64,000 bases of DNA, taken from contig NZ_JAASQU010000004.1 in assembly GCF_011762005.1 (NCBI RefSeq), positions 62,001-126,000 of the forward strand. The letters are read 5' to 3'. The translations under genes and the position numbers were made by a program. This document shows positions 27,962 to 36,900 of the stretch, piece by piece (position 1 is the first letter of the stretch; every line of letters begins with the position of its first letter). The notes under the pieces were generated by a model. It saw nothing but the letters and a program-made list of their open reading frames with translations. It had not been told where the DNA came from and ran no database searches. This stretch comes from Qipengyuania flava (GTDB taxonomy: Bacteria; Pseudomonadota; Alphaproteobacteria; Sphingomonadales; Sphingomonadaceae).

Positions 27962-28654
27962 CTATCCCTCGGGATCGGTTTTACACAAAGCCTGCGCCAA
28001 TGCCAGTAGCTCGCTGTCGCCCGGGGCGTCGGCAGTGTGGACCGCCCCCCAGCCCTCGCCCGCCATCTCAGCCACCCGCGGGCCGATCACGGCCAGGTCG
28101 ACACGCGCGCGATCCAGCCCGTGCCGGTCGAACTCGACCTTGACCCGCTCGGCAGCGGCTCCGGAATGCAGCGCCACGACCCCGCCCCGTGCGAGCAGCG
28201 CGCAATCCTCCTTACGCAGCCCGTCGGGTACCGCCCGGTAAAGGATGCGCGTGTCGACGCGGATACCGTCGGGCAGCCGCAGAGTAACGCGATCCTCGCC
28301 CGCCAGCCGCAGGAGGTGCAATTCGCGCCCGTCGAGATCGTCGAGCAGGTTCTGCAAACCGCCGCGGCCCGTCCGCCCGACCAGGAACCCCGCTCGGCGC
28401 GCTGCGTCGGCGGTTGCCTCGCCCACCGCGTGGATGGGCAGCTTGGTCAGCTTATCCAGCTTCTTGCCGCCGTGGCGGAAGACATTGGCGCTGCCCACGA
28501 GAATGCCGTCGTAATCCGTTGGCGAAGGCGCATCCCATGGCACCGGCTCGATCGTGAACAGCGGCGAGCCATGGACGTCTAGCCCCATCGCGCGCGCGGT
28601 TTGCGCGCTGACCGACCAGCCCGGTTCGGGGCGGAACAGGAACAGAGGTTTCAA
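27962..28654 (-). CDS. hemD: Uroporphyrinogen-III synthase
   Basis: The 230-aa enzyme cyclises hydroxymethylbilane with inversion of ring D. HemD is poorly conserved, but the start MKPLFLFRPEPG, the two-lobed pattern with VGSANVFRHGG and the end are typical. It probably starts with TTG at 28654, sharing TTGA with the hemC stop (4-bp overlap), since the protein begins exactly where family members do. It follows hemC, which makes its substrate. Confidence 0.88.
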   Translation of the reverse strand: MKPLFLFRPEPGWSVSAQTARAMGLDVHGSPLFTIEPVPWDAPSPTDYDGILVGSANVFRHGGKKLDKLTKLPIHAVGEATADAARRAGFLVGRTGRGGLQNLLDDLDGRELHLLRLAGEDRVTLRLPDGIRVDTRILYRAVPDGLRKEDCALLARGGVVALHSGAAAERVKVEFDRHGLDRARVDLAVIGPRVAEMAGEGWGAVHTADAPGDSELLALAQALCKTDPEG

Positions 28655-29580
28655 CTCGTGTATCCGAAGTGCTCGGTCACCGCCGCGGGCGCGCGGGCGA
28701 GCAGATCACGGGCCAGTTCGAGCGGCGCGATACGGTCGCCCGCGGTAAATTCGCTTTCGCCGCCGATGCGGACCTTTCCATCGGGGCTGAAGATCGCGGC
28801 GGTCAGTCTGATCCGGTCGCCCTGCGTAAGTGTAAGCGCGGCGATTGGACTGCTGCACGATCCGCCCAGCCCTTCGAGCAGGCGGCGTTCGGCGGCTACT
28901 TCGGCGTGGCTGGGCGCATCGTCGATCGCGGCGAGGATGTCGCGCACGCGTGTGTCGGCGCTGCGGCACTCGATCCCGATCGCGGCCTGCGCCGGTGCGG
29001 GCAGCCATTCCGCCGGATCCAACCGGATCCCGATGTCGTCTTCGCCCAGCCGGTCGAGCCCGGCCGCGGCGAGGAAGGTGGCATCGGCCTCGCCCGCGGC
29101 GAGCTTTCCCATCCGCGTGGCGACATTCCCGCGAATGCCGACAACTTCGAGATCGGAACGGGCATGCAGCAGTTGCGCGGCACGCCGCGGGGCGCTGGTG
29201 CCGACGCGCGCGCCTGCAGGAATAGCCGCGATCGTGTCTGCACCAAGCAGCCGGTCCGCCTTGTCCGCACGCGGCAGGATCGCCGCAATCGCAATTTCCT
29301 CGGGCCGCAGCGTTTCGACATCCTTCATCGAATGCACCGCGGCATCGATACGATCTTCCAGGAGCCACTGATCGAGCTCGCGGGTCCACAATGCCTTGCC
29401 GCCGATCTCCGCCAGCGGGCGGTCCTGGATGCGGTCGCCGCTGGCGACCACGGGAACCAGTTCGACCGCCGATTCGTCCCAGCCATGCGCTGCGCACAAC
29501 CGCGCGCGCGCCTCGTGCGCCTGCGCCATGGCAAGCGGGGAGCGACGGGTTCCGAGGCGAATGAGGGGCGTGTCGGGCAT
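28651..29580 (-). CDS. hemC: Hydroxymethylbilane synthase (porphobilinogen deaminase)
   Basis: The 309-aa enzyme joins four porphobilinogens. RLGTRRSPLAMAQA opens the protein, the active-site region VHSMKDVE supplies catalytic Asp, and the dipyrromethane cofactor Cys is C242 in GGSCSSPIA, the same number as in E. coli. It is first in a hemC-hemD-mic60 unit and divergent from tsaD, with 45 bp between the starts to hold both promoters. Confidence 0.96.
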   Translation of the reverse strand: MPDTPLIRLGTRRSPLAMAQAHEARARLCAAHGWDESAVELVPVVASGDRIQDRPLAEIGGKALWTRELDQWLLEDRIDAAVHSMKDVETLRPEEIAIAAILPRADKADRLLGADTIAAIPAGARVGTSAPRRAAQLLHARSDLEVVGIRGNVATRMGKLAAGEADATFLAAAGLDRLGEDDIGIRLDPAEWLPAPAQAAIGIECRSADTRVRDILAAIDDAPSHAEVAAERRLLEGLGGSCSSPIAALTLTQGDRIRLTAAIFSPDGKVRIGGESEFTAGDRIAPLELARDLLARAPAAVTEHFGYTS

Positions 29581-29625
29581 AGGGTCGGCTTGCCCTAGCG
29601 AGCCATGGCGCTAAGGGAAAGCCGG

Positions 29626-30654
29626 ATGGCACTGGTTCTCGGAATTGAAAGCTCCTGCGATGAAACCGCGGTCGCGCTGGTCGACAGCGAACGGCGCATC
29701 ATGGCGCAACGCATCGCGTCGCAGGATGCCGAACACGCGCCCTTCGGCGGGGTGGTACCCGAGATCGCCGCCCGCGCGCATGCCGAGCGGCTCGCCCCCA
29801 TGATCGAGGGCGTGCTGGCCGATGCGAATATCGGCCTTGCCGATTGCGACGCGATCGCCGTGACAGCCGGGCCGGGTCTTATCGGCGGGGTCATGGTCGG
29901 CTTGGTGAGCGCCAAGGCGCTGGCCATGGCGACCGATACACCCCTGATCGCGATCAACCACCTCGAGGGCCACGCGCTGAGCCCGCGCCTGGCCGACGAG
30001 ACCATAAAGTTTCCCTATGCTCTCCTGCTGGTATCGGGCGGACATTGCCAGATCCTGCGGGTCGATGGCGTCGGCGACTACCGCCGCCTCGCGACCACTA
30101 TCGACGATGCGCTGGGCGAGGCTTTCGACAAGACTGCCAAGATCCTCGGGCTCGGCTTTCCCGGCGGGCCCGCCGTGGAACGCACGGCAAAGGATGGCGA
30201 TGCCGCCGCCGTCCCGCTGCCGCGCCCCATGGTCGGCAGCGGCGAACCGCATTTCTCCTTCGCGGGTCTCAAGAGCGCGGTGCTGCGCGCATATGACAGC
30301 GGCAAATACGAAACCGCCGATATCGCCGCCAGCTTCCAGCAGGCGGCAGTCGACTGCGTAACCGACCGGCTGCGTATCGCGCTCGCGAACATGACCGATG
30401 TCGATACGCTGGTGGTGGCGGGCGGTGTCGCGGCCAACGCCACGGTGCGCGGCGCGCTCGAGGCGCTTGCCGCCGATCACGCCATGCGTTTTGCCGCGCC
30501 GCCCCCGCGCCTGTGCACCGACAATGCCGCGATGATCGCGTGGGCGGGGATCGAACGGCTTGGCCAGGATGATCCGCTCGACATTTCCGCCCGGCCACGC
30601 TGGCCGCTCGATCCGCAGGCGGAACCCGTTCGTGGTGCAGGAGTGAAGGCATGA
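29626..30654 (+). CDS. tsaD: tRNA N6-adenosine threonylcarbamoyltransferase TsaD
   Basis: The 342-aa ASKHA-fold enzyme transfers threonylcarbamoyl to A37 of ANN-decoding tRNAs, with TsaB and TsaE. Metal-binding HLEGH, the [11 protein letters not shown]-terminus, VSGGHCQI and the [12 protein letters not shown] block are all present. I chose ATG 29626 with AAGGGAAAGCCGG upstream; ATG 29605 would add seven residues. Its stop overlaps the gpsA start. A tRNA-Thr gene, whose tRNA would be a substrate, lies 18 kb away. Confidence 0.95.
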   Translation: MALVLGIESSCDETAVALVDSERRIMAQRIASQDAEHAPFGGVVPEIAARAHAERLAPMIEGVLADANIGLADCDAIAVTAGPGLIGGVMVGLVSAKALAMATDTPLIAINHLEGHALSPRLADETIKFPYALLLVSGGHCQILRVDGVGDYRRLATTIDDALGEAFDKTAKILGLGFPGGPAVERTAKDGDAAAVPLPRPMVGSGEPHFSFAGLKSAVLRAYDSGKYETADIAASFQQAAVDCVTDRLRIALANMTDVDTLVVAGGVAANATVRGALEALAADHAMRFAAPPPRLCTDNAAMIAWAGIERLGQDDPLDISARPRWPLDPQAEPVRGAGVKA

Positions 30655-31640
30655 GCGTCGGTGTAATCGGAGCGGGAGCATGGGGTACGGCGCTAGCGCA
30701 GATGCTCGCCAGCGACGGGCGTGACGTGCTGATCTGGGCGCGCGAGGCGGAACTGGTCGCAGAGATCAATTCGGCACGGACAAACTCGCTTTTCCTGCCT
30801 TCGGCGACGCTTTCCGATACAATCCGTGCAACCGGCGACCTCGGCGAAATGGCGGGGCTCGACGCGCTGCTCGTCGTCACCCCGGCGCAGCACATGGGTA
30901 GCGTACTGGCCGCCATACCCGAACACCCGCGCGATCTCGTGCTGTGCTCCAAGGGCATCGAAGCCGGCACCGGCCGCCTGATGAACCACGTCGCCAAGGA
31001 CGCCGCGCCGGGCAGCGCAATTGCGGTCCTGTCGGGTCCCACCTTCGCACATGAAGTCGCCGCCGGCCTGCCCACTGCCGTCACGCTTGCCTGTGCCGAA
31101 GGCGAAGAGCAGTGGGACCGCATCGCTCCGCTCGTCGCACGACAGGCGTTCCGGCCATACTTCTCGGACGACGTCACCGGTGCCGAGATCGGAGGTTCGG
31201 TCAAGAACGTGCTCGCCATTGCCTGCGGTGTGGTCGACGGGCTCGGGCTCGGCCAGAATGCCCGCGCCGCGCTGATCGCGCGCGGCTATGCCGAAATGCT
31301 ACGCTTCGGTGAGGCTCTGGGCGCGCGTGCCGAGACGCTCGCCGGTCTGTGCGGCCTCGGCGATCTGGTGCTGACCTGCTCTTCCACCTCGAGCCGCAAT
31401 TTCTCGCTCGGCAAGGCGCTGGGCGAAGGCCGGAAGGCCGATGAACTGATGGCCGATCGCAAGACCGTGGCCGAAGGCGCGCATACCGCGCCGGTGCTCG
31501 TCGAACTGGCCGCGCGCCACGCGATCGTCATGCCGATCGTCACGGCGGTCTACGATCTGCTCAAGGGCGACGAGCCGCGCGCCGTGGTGTCCGCGCTGCT
31601 GTCGCGGCCGCTGCGCGCCGAACAGGGCAGCGCCGAGTGA
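30651..31640 (+). CDS. gpsA: Glycerol-3-phosphate dehydrogenase [NAD(P)+]
   Basis: The 329-aa cytoplasmic enzyme reduces dihydroxyacetone phosphate to sn-glycerol-3-phosphate for phospholipids. The Rossmann motif [13 protein letters not shown] is at residues 3-15, and the catalytic Lys lies in [15 protein letters not shown]. Length is usual. It is translationally coupled to tsaD (ATGA) and to the flippase (GTGA). Confidence 0.95.
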   Translation: MSVGVIGAGAWGTALAQMLASDGRDVLIWAREAELVAEINSARTNSLFLPSATLSDTIRATGDLGEMAGLDALLVVTPAQHMGSVLAAIPEHPRDLVLCSKGIEAGTGRLMNHVAKDAAPGSAIAVLSGPTFAHEVAAGLPTAVTLACAEGEEQWDRIAPLVARQAFRPYFSDDVTGAEIGGSVKNVLAIACGVVDGLGLGQNARAALIARGYAEMLRFGEALGARAETLAGLCGLGDLVLTCSSTSSRNFSLGKALGEGRKADELMADRKTVAEGAHTAPVLVELAARHAIVMPIVTAVYDLLKGDEPRAVVSALLSRPLRAEQGSAE

Positions 31641-33139
31641 CCGACGAAAAACCCGACGAGGACCTGTCCGCGCTGGCCAAGGGCGGACGGCAGAATTTCT
31701 TCGGCTTCATTCTGCGGCTGGTTGCGCGGCTACCCTTCCTCTTCATTGCCGGCCGCCTCTACGGCCCTGACGCTCTGGGCCGCTTCGCCTCGGCACTGGT
31801 GGTGGTCGAACTGGTAGCGCTGGTGTGCGCCATGGGCGAGAAGCGCGGGCTGGCGCAGCGACTGTCCGAAGGCGAGGACACGCATCCCGCCAACCTCGTC
31901 TATGACGGCATGTTGCTGGCCCTGCTGTTCTCGGCGCTCGCCGCAGCCTTCTTCTGGTTCGTCCCCGCACCGCTGTTCCCCAGCGGCGAATACACCGAGC
32001 TCGACCGTTTCATCGTGCTGGCCATTCCCGGCTATGCGCTGACCGAGATCGTGCTCGCCGCGCAAGCCTACAAATACGATATCGCCACCACCGTACGCGC
32101 GCGCGCAGTGGTCGAGCCGTGGACGATCTCGATCATGGCGGGCGTGTTCTATTTCCTGCCTTCGGTCAGCGAATCCGGGCTGGCAATGGCCTATCTCGCC
32201 TCGATCTACGCGGGGCTTGCGACCGGGTTGTGGAGCTTTCTGCGCAGCTATGGCCGCCCGCTTAGCTGGCGGCCGCACCCGGTCTACATGGGCCGGATGA
32301 CGATGCGCGCACTGCCGCTGGCCACTGCCGACGCGATCGAATGGGGCACGCGTCGCGTCGACATCTTCATCCTCGGTCTGTTCGCCGCTCCGGCCGCGGT
32401 GGGCGTCTATTACATCGCGCAGCAGGTTGCGAGCCTGCCACAGAAACTGAAGACCAGTTTCGAACCGATCCTCGGTCCGGTCATCACCAAGAACCTGAAG
32501 ACCAGGAACTACGAGGCGATCGCGAAACAGATCTGCCAGGTGGGGTTCTGGATCGTGGCGACGCAGGCGGGCATCGCGCTGGCGCTGGGCGTGCCGGGCG
32601 AGGCGGTGATGGGGCTGGTGGGCCCCGAATTCGTGGGCGGCACCGGCGCGCTTGCCTTCCTGCTCGTGGCCGAAGTGGTCGCCGCGACCGCGGTCGTTTC
32701 CGAAGCGGTGCTGGTCTATGTCGCGCGCGTGCGCAATCTGTGGATCTCGATCGGCACGATCGCGCTGCAGGCGGTGCTGACCGTGGTGCTGATAAAGGCC
32801 ATGGTCGCGGGCGGTTATGGCGAACCCTACAAGGCGGCCGCGGCGGCGATCGCGCTGATGCTTGCGCTGGGCACCGCCAGCTTCGTCAAGGCGGTGTTGC
32901 TCTCGCGCATTCTCGGCCAGTCCATCAACACTTTCCGCTGGCCGCTGATCTGGGCGGTCGCCCCCGCCGTTCTGGTCGGTTGGGCGGCGACGCAACTGCC
33001 CGAATGGGCCGAGCTGATCGTCGGCATTCCGGCGATCCTCGGCGTTTATGGCCTGATTATCTGGAAGCGCGGCTTCGGTCCCGAGGACCGCGTGCTGTTC
33101 CGCCGCAATCTCGACAAAGAAGAGCCGGAGCGCATCTGA
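31637..33139 (+). CDS. Polysaccharide flippase/oligosaccharide exporter (MOP superfamily)
   Basis: The 500-aa inner-membrane protein has about 12-14 hydrophobic segments in the pattern of Wzx/MurJ-type lipid-linked glycan flippases. The N-terminus (NFFGFILRLVARLPFLFIAGRLYGPDALGRFA) is the MOP-type half repeat. The GTG start at 31637 shares GTGA with the gpsA stop. No glycosyltransferases adjoin it, so the substrate (O-antigen, exopolysaccharide or other) is unknown. Confidence 0.82.
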   Translation: MTDEKPDEDLSALAKGGRQNFFGFILRLVARLPFLFIAGRLYGPDALGRFASALVVVELVALVCAMGEKRGLAQRLSEGEDTHPANLVYDGMLLALLFSALAAAFFWFVPAPLFPSGEYTELDRFIVLAIPGYALTEIVLAAQAYKYDIATTVRARAVVEPWTISIMAGVFYFLPSVSESGLAMAYLASIYAGLATGLWSFLRSYGRPLSWRPHPVYMGRMTMRALPLATADAIEWGTRRVDIFILGLFAAPAAVGVYYIAQQVASLPQKLKTSFEPILGPVITKNLKTRNYEAIAKQICQVGFWIVATQAGIALALGVPGEAVMGLVGPEFVGGTGALAFLLVAEVVAATAVVSEAVLVYVARVRNLWISIGTIALQAVLTVVLIKAMVAGGYGEPYKAAAAAIALMLALGTASFVKAVLLSRILGQSINTFRWPLIWAVAPAVLVGWAATQLPEWAELIVGIPAILGVYGLIIWKRGFGPEDRVLFRRNLDKEEPERI

Positions 33140-33228
33140 GCGGTTCGTCGCGCACATGCCACGTTCAGTAGGTATTCACCCCGGGAGCGGGTAGCTTGGA
33201 GCACTCGCAAGGAAGGGGAGGACTGCCC

Positions 33229-34935
33229 ATGCGTTTCGCAAGATTTACCGTCACTTGTGCAGCGGCCGCACTGATCGCGGGCTGCGCCGCGCAGCAGGAT
33301 GGCGACACCATAATCGCCACCGCGTCGAAGGCCGATCAAACCCGCGAAGCAGGTGCTGTACCGCCACCGCCGCCCCCGCCTCCTCCCCCTCCCCCGCCGC
33401 CACCGTCCTTGCATATGGCGAGCCCGGTCATGGTCACCGGAGCACGCGTCAGCGCGGATGCAGCGGTCACCGATCCGGTCGATTCCGCCGTAATCGAGCG
33501 CGACTATCGCTATTTTCCGCCCGTCTTCGTGCCCTCACCGCCGAGCCGCGACCAGTATGACGGCGAAGAGGTTTCGCCGGTCAAGCTGGTGGGCAGCGAA
33601 CCGGTTTCCACCTTCTCGGTCGATGTCGATACCGGCGCCTATACCAATGCCCGCCGGTTCATTTCCGAAGGCCAGCTGCCGCCCCGCGGCGCGGTGCGGA
33701 CCGAGGAATTCATCAATTACTTCCGCTACGATTACGACCGCCCCGACAGCGCGGCGCAGCCCTTTACCGTCAACACCGATGTCGCGGTCAGCCCGTGGAA
33801 TGCCGATGCGCGCCTCGTGCGTATCGGCCTCGCCGGATACGAGATGCCCGAACAGGAGCGGCCTGCGGCGAACCTCGTCTTCCTGCTCGATGTCTCGGGT
33901 TCGATGCACAGCCGCGACAAGCTGCCGCTGGTCAAGACCGCGATGCGCCAGCTCGCCGGAATGCTGACCGAACGCGACCGCGTATCTATCGTGGTCTATG
34001 CGGGCGCGGCGGGGCTGGTGCTCGAGCCCACCAATGACGAACGCCGGATCAGGGACGCGCTCGACCAGCTCGAAGCCGGCGGTTCGACCGCGGGTGGCGC
34101 AGGCATCGAGCTCGCCTATCGCGTGGCCGAAGGCAGTCGCATCGAGGGCGGCGTAAACCGCGTGATCCTGGCCACCGATGGCGATTTCAACGTCGGCACC
34201 GCGGATCGCGAGGCGCTGGTGGAACTGATCGAGCAGAAGCGCGAAACCGGCGTTACGCTGTCGGTGCTGGGCTTTGGCCGCGGCAATCTCAACGATGCGA
34301 TGATGGAACAGGTCGCCAACAACGGGAACGGCAATTATTCCTACATCGACAGCGCGCTGGAGGCGCGCAAGGTGCTCGGCGACGAGGTCGGCGCGACGCT
34401 GTTCACAATCGCCAAGGATGTGAAGATCCAGGTCGAGTTCAATCCCGCGGTGGTCAGCCAGTACCGCCTGCTCGGCTATGAGAACCGCGCGCTGCGTGAA
34501 GAGGATTTCGACAATGACGCGGTCGATGCGGGCGACATCGGCGCGGGCCACCAGGTCACCGCGATCTACGAGGTGATCCCCGCCGGTGCGAAGGGCTGGA
34601 TCCCCGCGCGGCGCTATGAAGATGCAGTCGACGCGCGCGCGCGCGAACTGGCCACCGAAGCCGCCTTCGTGAAACTGCGCTACAAGCAACCCGGTGGCGA
34701 TACCTCGCAATTGCTCACTTACACGCTGCCTGCCGCCGCGCTTGCCACGCAGCGCGTGCCGCAGGGCGATTTCGCCTTCGCCAGCGCGGTCGCCGCGTTC
34801 GGGCAGAAATTGCGCGGCGATGCGCTGCTCGACGGGTTTACCTATCCGCAGCTCGTGTCCCTGGCGGGGCCGCAGACCGATTTCTGGCGCCAGGAATTCC
34901 TCCAGCTGGTGAAGACCGCGGTCGGGTTGGAATAA
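33229..34935 (+). CDS. VWA-domain lipoprotein, YfbK-like, with polyproline tract
   Basis: The 568-aa protein has a lipobox (LIAGC), a run of 15 prolines (residues 45-59), a VWA-type N-terminal domain (STFSVDVDTGAYTNARRFI), a von Willebrand A domain with MIDAS motif DVSGSMHS near residues 222-229 binding a divalent metal, and a C-terminal DUF3520. It should sit in the periplasm on a membrane. I chose ATG 33229, with GGAAGGGGAGGA upstream. Function in the family is not settled; partner binding through the MIDAS site is likely. Confidence 0.87.
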   Translation: MRFARFTVTCAAAALIAGCAAQQDGDTIIATASKADQTREAGAVPPPPPPPPPPPPPPPSLHMASPVMVTGARVSADAAVTDPVDSAVIERDYRYFPPVFVPSPPSRDQYDGEEVSPVKLVGSEPVSTFSVDVDTGAYTNARRFISEGQLPPRGAVRTEEFINYFRYDYDRPDSAAQPFTVNTDVAVSPWNADARLVRIGLAGYEMPEQERPAANLVFLLDVSGSMHSRDKLPLVKTAMRQLAGMLTERDRVSIVVYAGAAGLVLEPTNDERRIRDALDQLEAGGSTAGGAGIELAYRVAEGSRIEGGVNRVILATDGDFNVGTADREALVELIEQKRETGVTLSVLGFGRGNLNDAMMEQVANNGNGNYSYIDSALEARKVLGDEVGATLFTIAKDVKIQVEFNPAVVSQYRLLGYENRALREEDFDNDAVDAGDIGAGHQVTAIYEVIPAGAKGWIPARRYEDAVDARARELATEAAFVKLRYKQPGGDTSQLLTYTLPAAALATQRVPQGDFAFASAVAAFGQKLRGDALLDGFTYPQLVSLAGPQTDFWRQEFLQLVKTAVGLE

Positions 34936-34987
34936 GCCGCCTCGCAGCGCTTGGCAGGCGGGGCGGCAGGCGGCTAAGAGCCGTGAC

Positions 34988-35728
34988 ATGCCGATCCGCC
35001 CGTCTTTCGCGATCCTCGCCGGTGCCGTCGTGTGCGTCGCCAGCGCCTATGCGCTGGCCGAACGCGCCGCGCCGGGCTTCGTCGAGCGGCTCGAGACGCA
35101 GTCCGACGCAGCGATTGCCGATGCCGGAGGCGAAGGCGTGTCCGCGCGCTTCGTCAATATCAACGGTTCGCCCACGCGCCATCCGGTGCTCGAAGGCGGG
35201 GGAGTGTTGAACGAGGCTACCCGTGCCCGCGTGGCCCGCGCGGTCTACGACGTTCCCGGCGTGGGCGGCGTGGTGTGGAGCGACGGCACGCTGCGCGCCG
35301 AAAGCGACGAGCCCACTTACCAGCCGCTGCACTGCCAGGAGGATGTCGAGGGGCTGCTGCGCACGCGTTCGATCCGCTTCGAGGAAGCGAGCAGCGCGCT
35401 GTTGCCCGCGAGCCGCATCCTGCTCGACGAGGTCGCCGAGGCGCTGCGCCCCTGCCTCGGTTCGATCATCGCGATAACGGGCCACACCGACAAGGCGGGC
35501 ACCGAACCGGGCAATCTGGCGCTCAGCATGGAACGTGCGCGCGTTGTCCGCGAAGCGCTGGTCCGCCGCGGGATCCCGCGCGATGGCCTGCGCGCCAGCG
35601 GCGTCGGCTCGAGCCGGCCGGTCGAAGGCCTCGCGCCCAGCGATCCGGCCAACCGCCGGATCGAATTCTCGGTCATCCGTACCGAACCGCTGCGCCCCAC
35701 CCCTGTCGACACGCCCGGAGCCCGCTGA
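34988..35728 (+). CDS. OmpA-family peptidoglycan-binding protein
   Basis: The 246-aa protein has an N-terminal membrane segment or uncleaved signal (residues ~7-25), a middle BON-like region (RAVYDVPGVGGVVWSDG), and a C-terminal OmpA domain with ITGHTDKAGTEPGNLALSMERA that binds diaminopimelate in peptidoglycan. It therefore links an inner-membrane anchor to the wall. Its stop overlaps the next ATG by one base, and a HhH protein follows, giving a three-gene unit. Confidence 0.85.
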   Translation: MPIRPSFAILAGAVVCVASAYALAERAAPGFVERLETQSDAAIADAGGEGVSARFVNINGSPTRHPVLEGGGVLNEATRARVARAVYDVPGVGGVVWSDGTLRAESDEPTYQPLHCQEDVEGLLRTRSIRFEEASSALLPASRILLDEVAEALRPCLGSIIAITGHTDKAGTEPGNLALSMERARVVREALVRRGIPRDGLRASGVGSSRPVEGLAPSDPANRRIEFSVIRTEPLRPTPVDTPGAR

Positions 35729-35832
35729 TGCCGCTGTGGTTCGAACTGGCTTCGCTGATGCTCGCTGCCTATGGTGCCGGGATCGGCATCGGCTGGGCGC
35801 TGTGGGGCCGCCAAGACCAACATGAGGAATAG
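35728..35832 (+). CDS. Unannotated 34-aa membrane microprotein
   Basis: ATG 35728 shares one base with the OmpA stop (TGATG) and TAG is at 35830-35832, three bases before the next ATG. The product is one hydrophobic helix with glycine spacing (LAAYGAGIGIGWALWG) flanked by MPLWFE and a polar tail RQDQHEE. Coupled position between two genes supports translation. I know no named family. The Gly-xxx-Gly pattern suits helix packing with another membrane protein. Confidence 0.7.
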   Translation: MPLWFELASLMLAAYGAGIGIGWALWGRQDQHEE

Positions 35833-35835
35833 ACC

Positions 35836-36384
35836 ATGAGCGAATTGCTTCAGACCTATTGGCCGCTGATCGTCGCCGCGCTGCTGCTCGGCCTGGTGAT
35901 CGCCTGGTATCTGTTCAGCGCCTCGCGCAAGACGCGCGTTAGTGGCACGAGTGGCGACGTGCTCGACGAAGGCGCCGCTCCCGCTCAGCGCAACAAGGCG
36001 CTGATCGACAGCGCGCCCGCCGCCACGCCGATGCAACCCGCTGCAGGCATTCCGGCCGAACCCGCCGCCCCTGCCGCAGCCACCGCCCCGGCCGCCGTCA
36101 CCCCCGCCCCGGAAAAGCCGGCAGCCCCGCCCGCTGCCAGCGGCGCGGACGACCTTACCCGCATCAAGGGCGTCGGCCCCAAGCTCAGCAGTACGCTGAA
36201 CGCGATGGGGGTCACCTCCTTCGCGCAGATCGCAGCTTGGGACGAGGCCGAGATCGACCGGATCGATGCGCAGCTCGGCCGCTTCCAGGGCCGTATCCGC
36301 CGCGACGACTGGGTCGGCCAGGCAAGCCTGCTGGCCGCGGGTGACGACAGCGGCTTCGCCCAGCGCTACGGCAAGCTGTCCTGA
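35836..36384 (+). CDS. Membrane-anchored helix-hairpin-helix protein
   Basis: The 182-aa protein has one membrane helix (residues ~9-27), a 60-residue Ala/Pro linker, and a C-terminal HhH domain DDLTRIKGVGPKLSSTLNAMGV followed by IAAWDEAEIDRIDAQLGRFQGRIRRDDWVGQA. This C-terminal block is the one seen as an extension on alphaproteobacterial NuoE and ribosomal L21. Here it is joined to a membrane anchor. Nucleic-acid binding is possible but undemonstrated. It ends the OmpA-microprotein-HhH unit. Confidence 0.8.
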   Translation: MSELLQTYWPLIVAALLLGLVIAWYLFSASRKTRVSGTSGDVLDEGAAPAQRNKALIDSAPAATPMQPAAGIPAEPAAPAAATAPAAVTPAPEKPAAPPAASGADDLTRIKGVGPKLSSTLNAMGVTSFAQIAAWDEAEIDRIDAQLGRFQGRIRRDDWVGQASLLAAGDDSGFAQRYGKLS

Positions 36385-36459
36385 CTTCCAGACTGAATTC
36401 CGGAACGATTCCTCTCCTGCGGTATTTTCCTACTTGGGTCGCATACGAGGAGAGCCAGG

Positions 36460-36822
36460 ATGGGACAGCAATTGCGAGTACTCGTTGCCGAGGATGAACC
36501 GATCGTCGGTTTCGACCTGTGCGACACGGTGGCCGAAGCCGGTTACATGGTCGAAGGTCCGTTCGACGAAATTTCGTCCGCCATGCTGTCCTTCCAGAAA
36601 TGCAAGCCTGACATCGCCATCCTCGACGTCCAGCTGGGTGATGGCATCGTCTATCCGCTGGCCGAACAGATGATGGCGGAGAACGTCCCCGTCATTTTCC
36701 ATTCGGGCCGGCTGTCCCCCGATGAGGTTGCGCTCCGGTTCCCGCGTGCGCAGGCGCTGTCCAAGCCCTGCCCGCCAGCCGAAATGATCGACTCGATCCA
36801 GCGCGCCGCCGCAAAGGCCTGA
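36460..36822 (+). CDS. Single-domain response regulator
   Basis: The 120-aa CheY-like receiver has the acidic pair E11/D12, phospho-acceptor D56 (AILDVQLGDG), and Lys in LSKP near residue 102. There is no output domain. A purine-rich AGGAGAGCC site precedes the ATG. No histidine kinase lies in the window, so the partner is remote. Such stand-alone receivers in sphingomonads often act in phosphorelays of the general stress response. Confidence 0.88.
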   Translation: MGQQLRVLVAEDEPIVGFDLCDTVAEAGYMVEGPFDEISSAMLSFQKCKPDIAILDVQLGDGIVYPLAEQMMAENVPVIFHSGRLSPDEVALRFPRAQALSKPCPPAEMIDSIQRAAAKA

Positions 36823-36900
36823 CCCCGAAGACCAGCCGGAACCACTGCGGCTTGCGATCCATTGCTTGGGCATACAACCGCCCAACAAAGGAATTCGCCA

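Noticed and set aside
29605-29625. Earlier tsaD start adding seven residues
   Set aside because: The ATG at 29626 has the better ribosome-binding site and starts where family members start ([11 protein letters not shown]).
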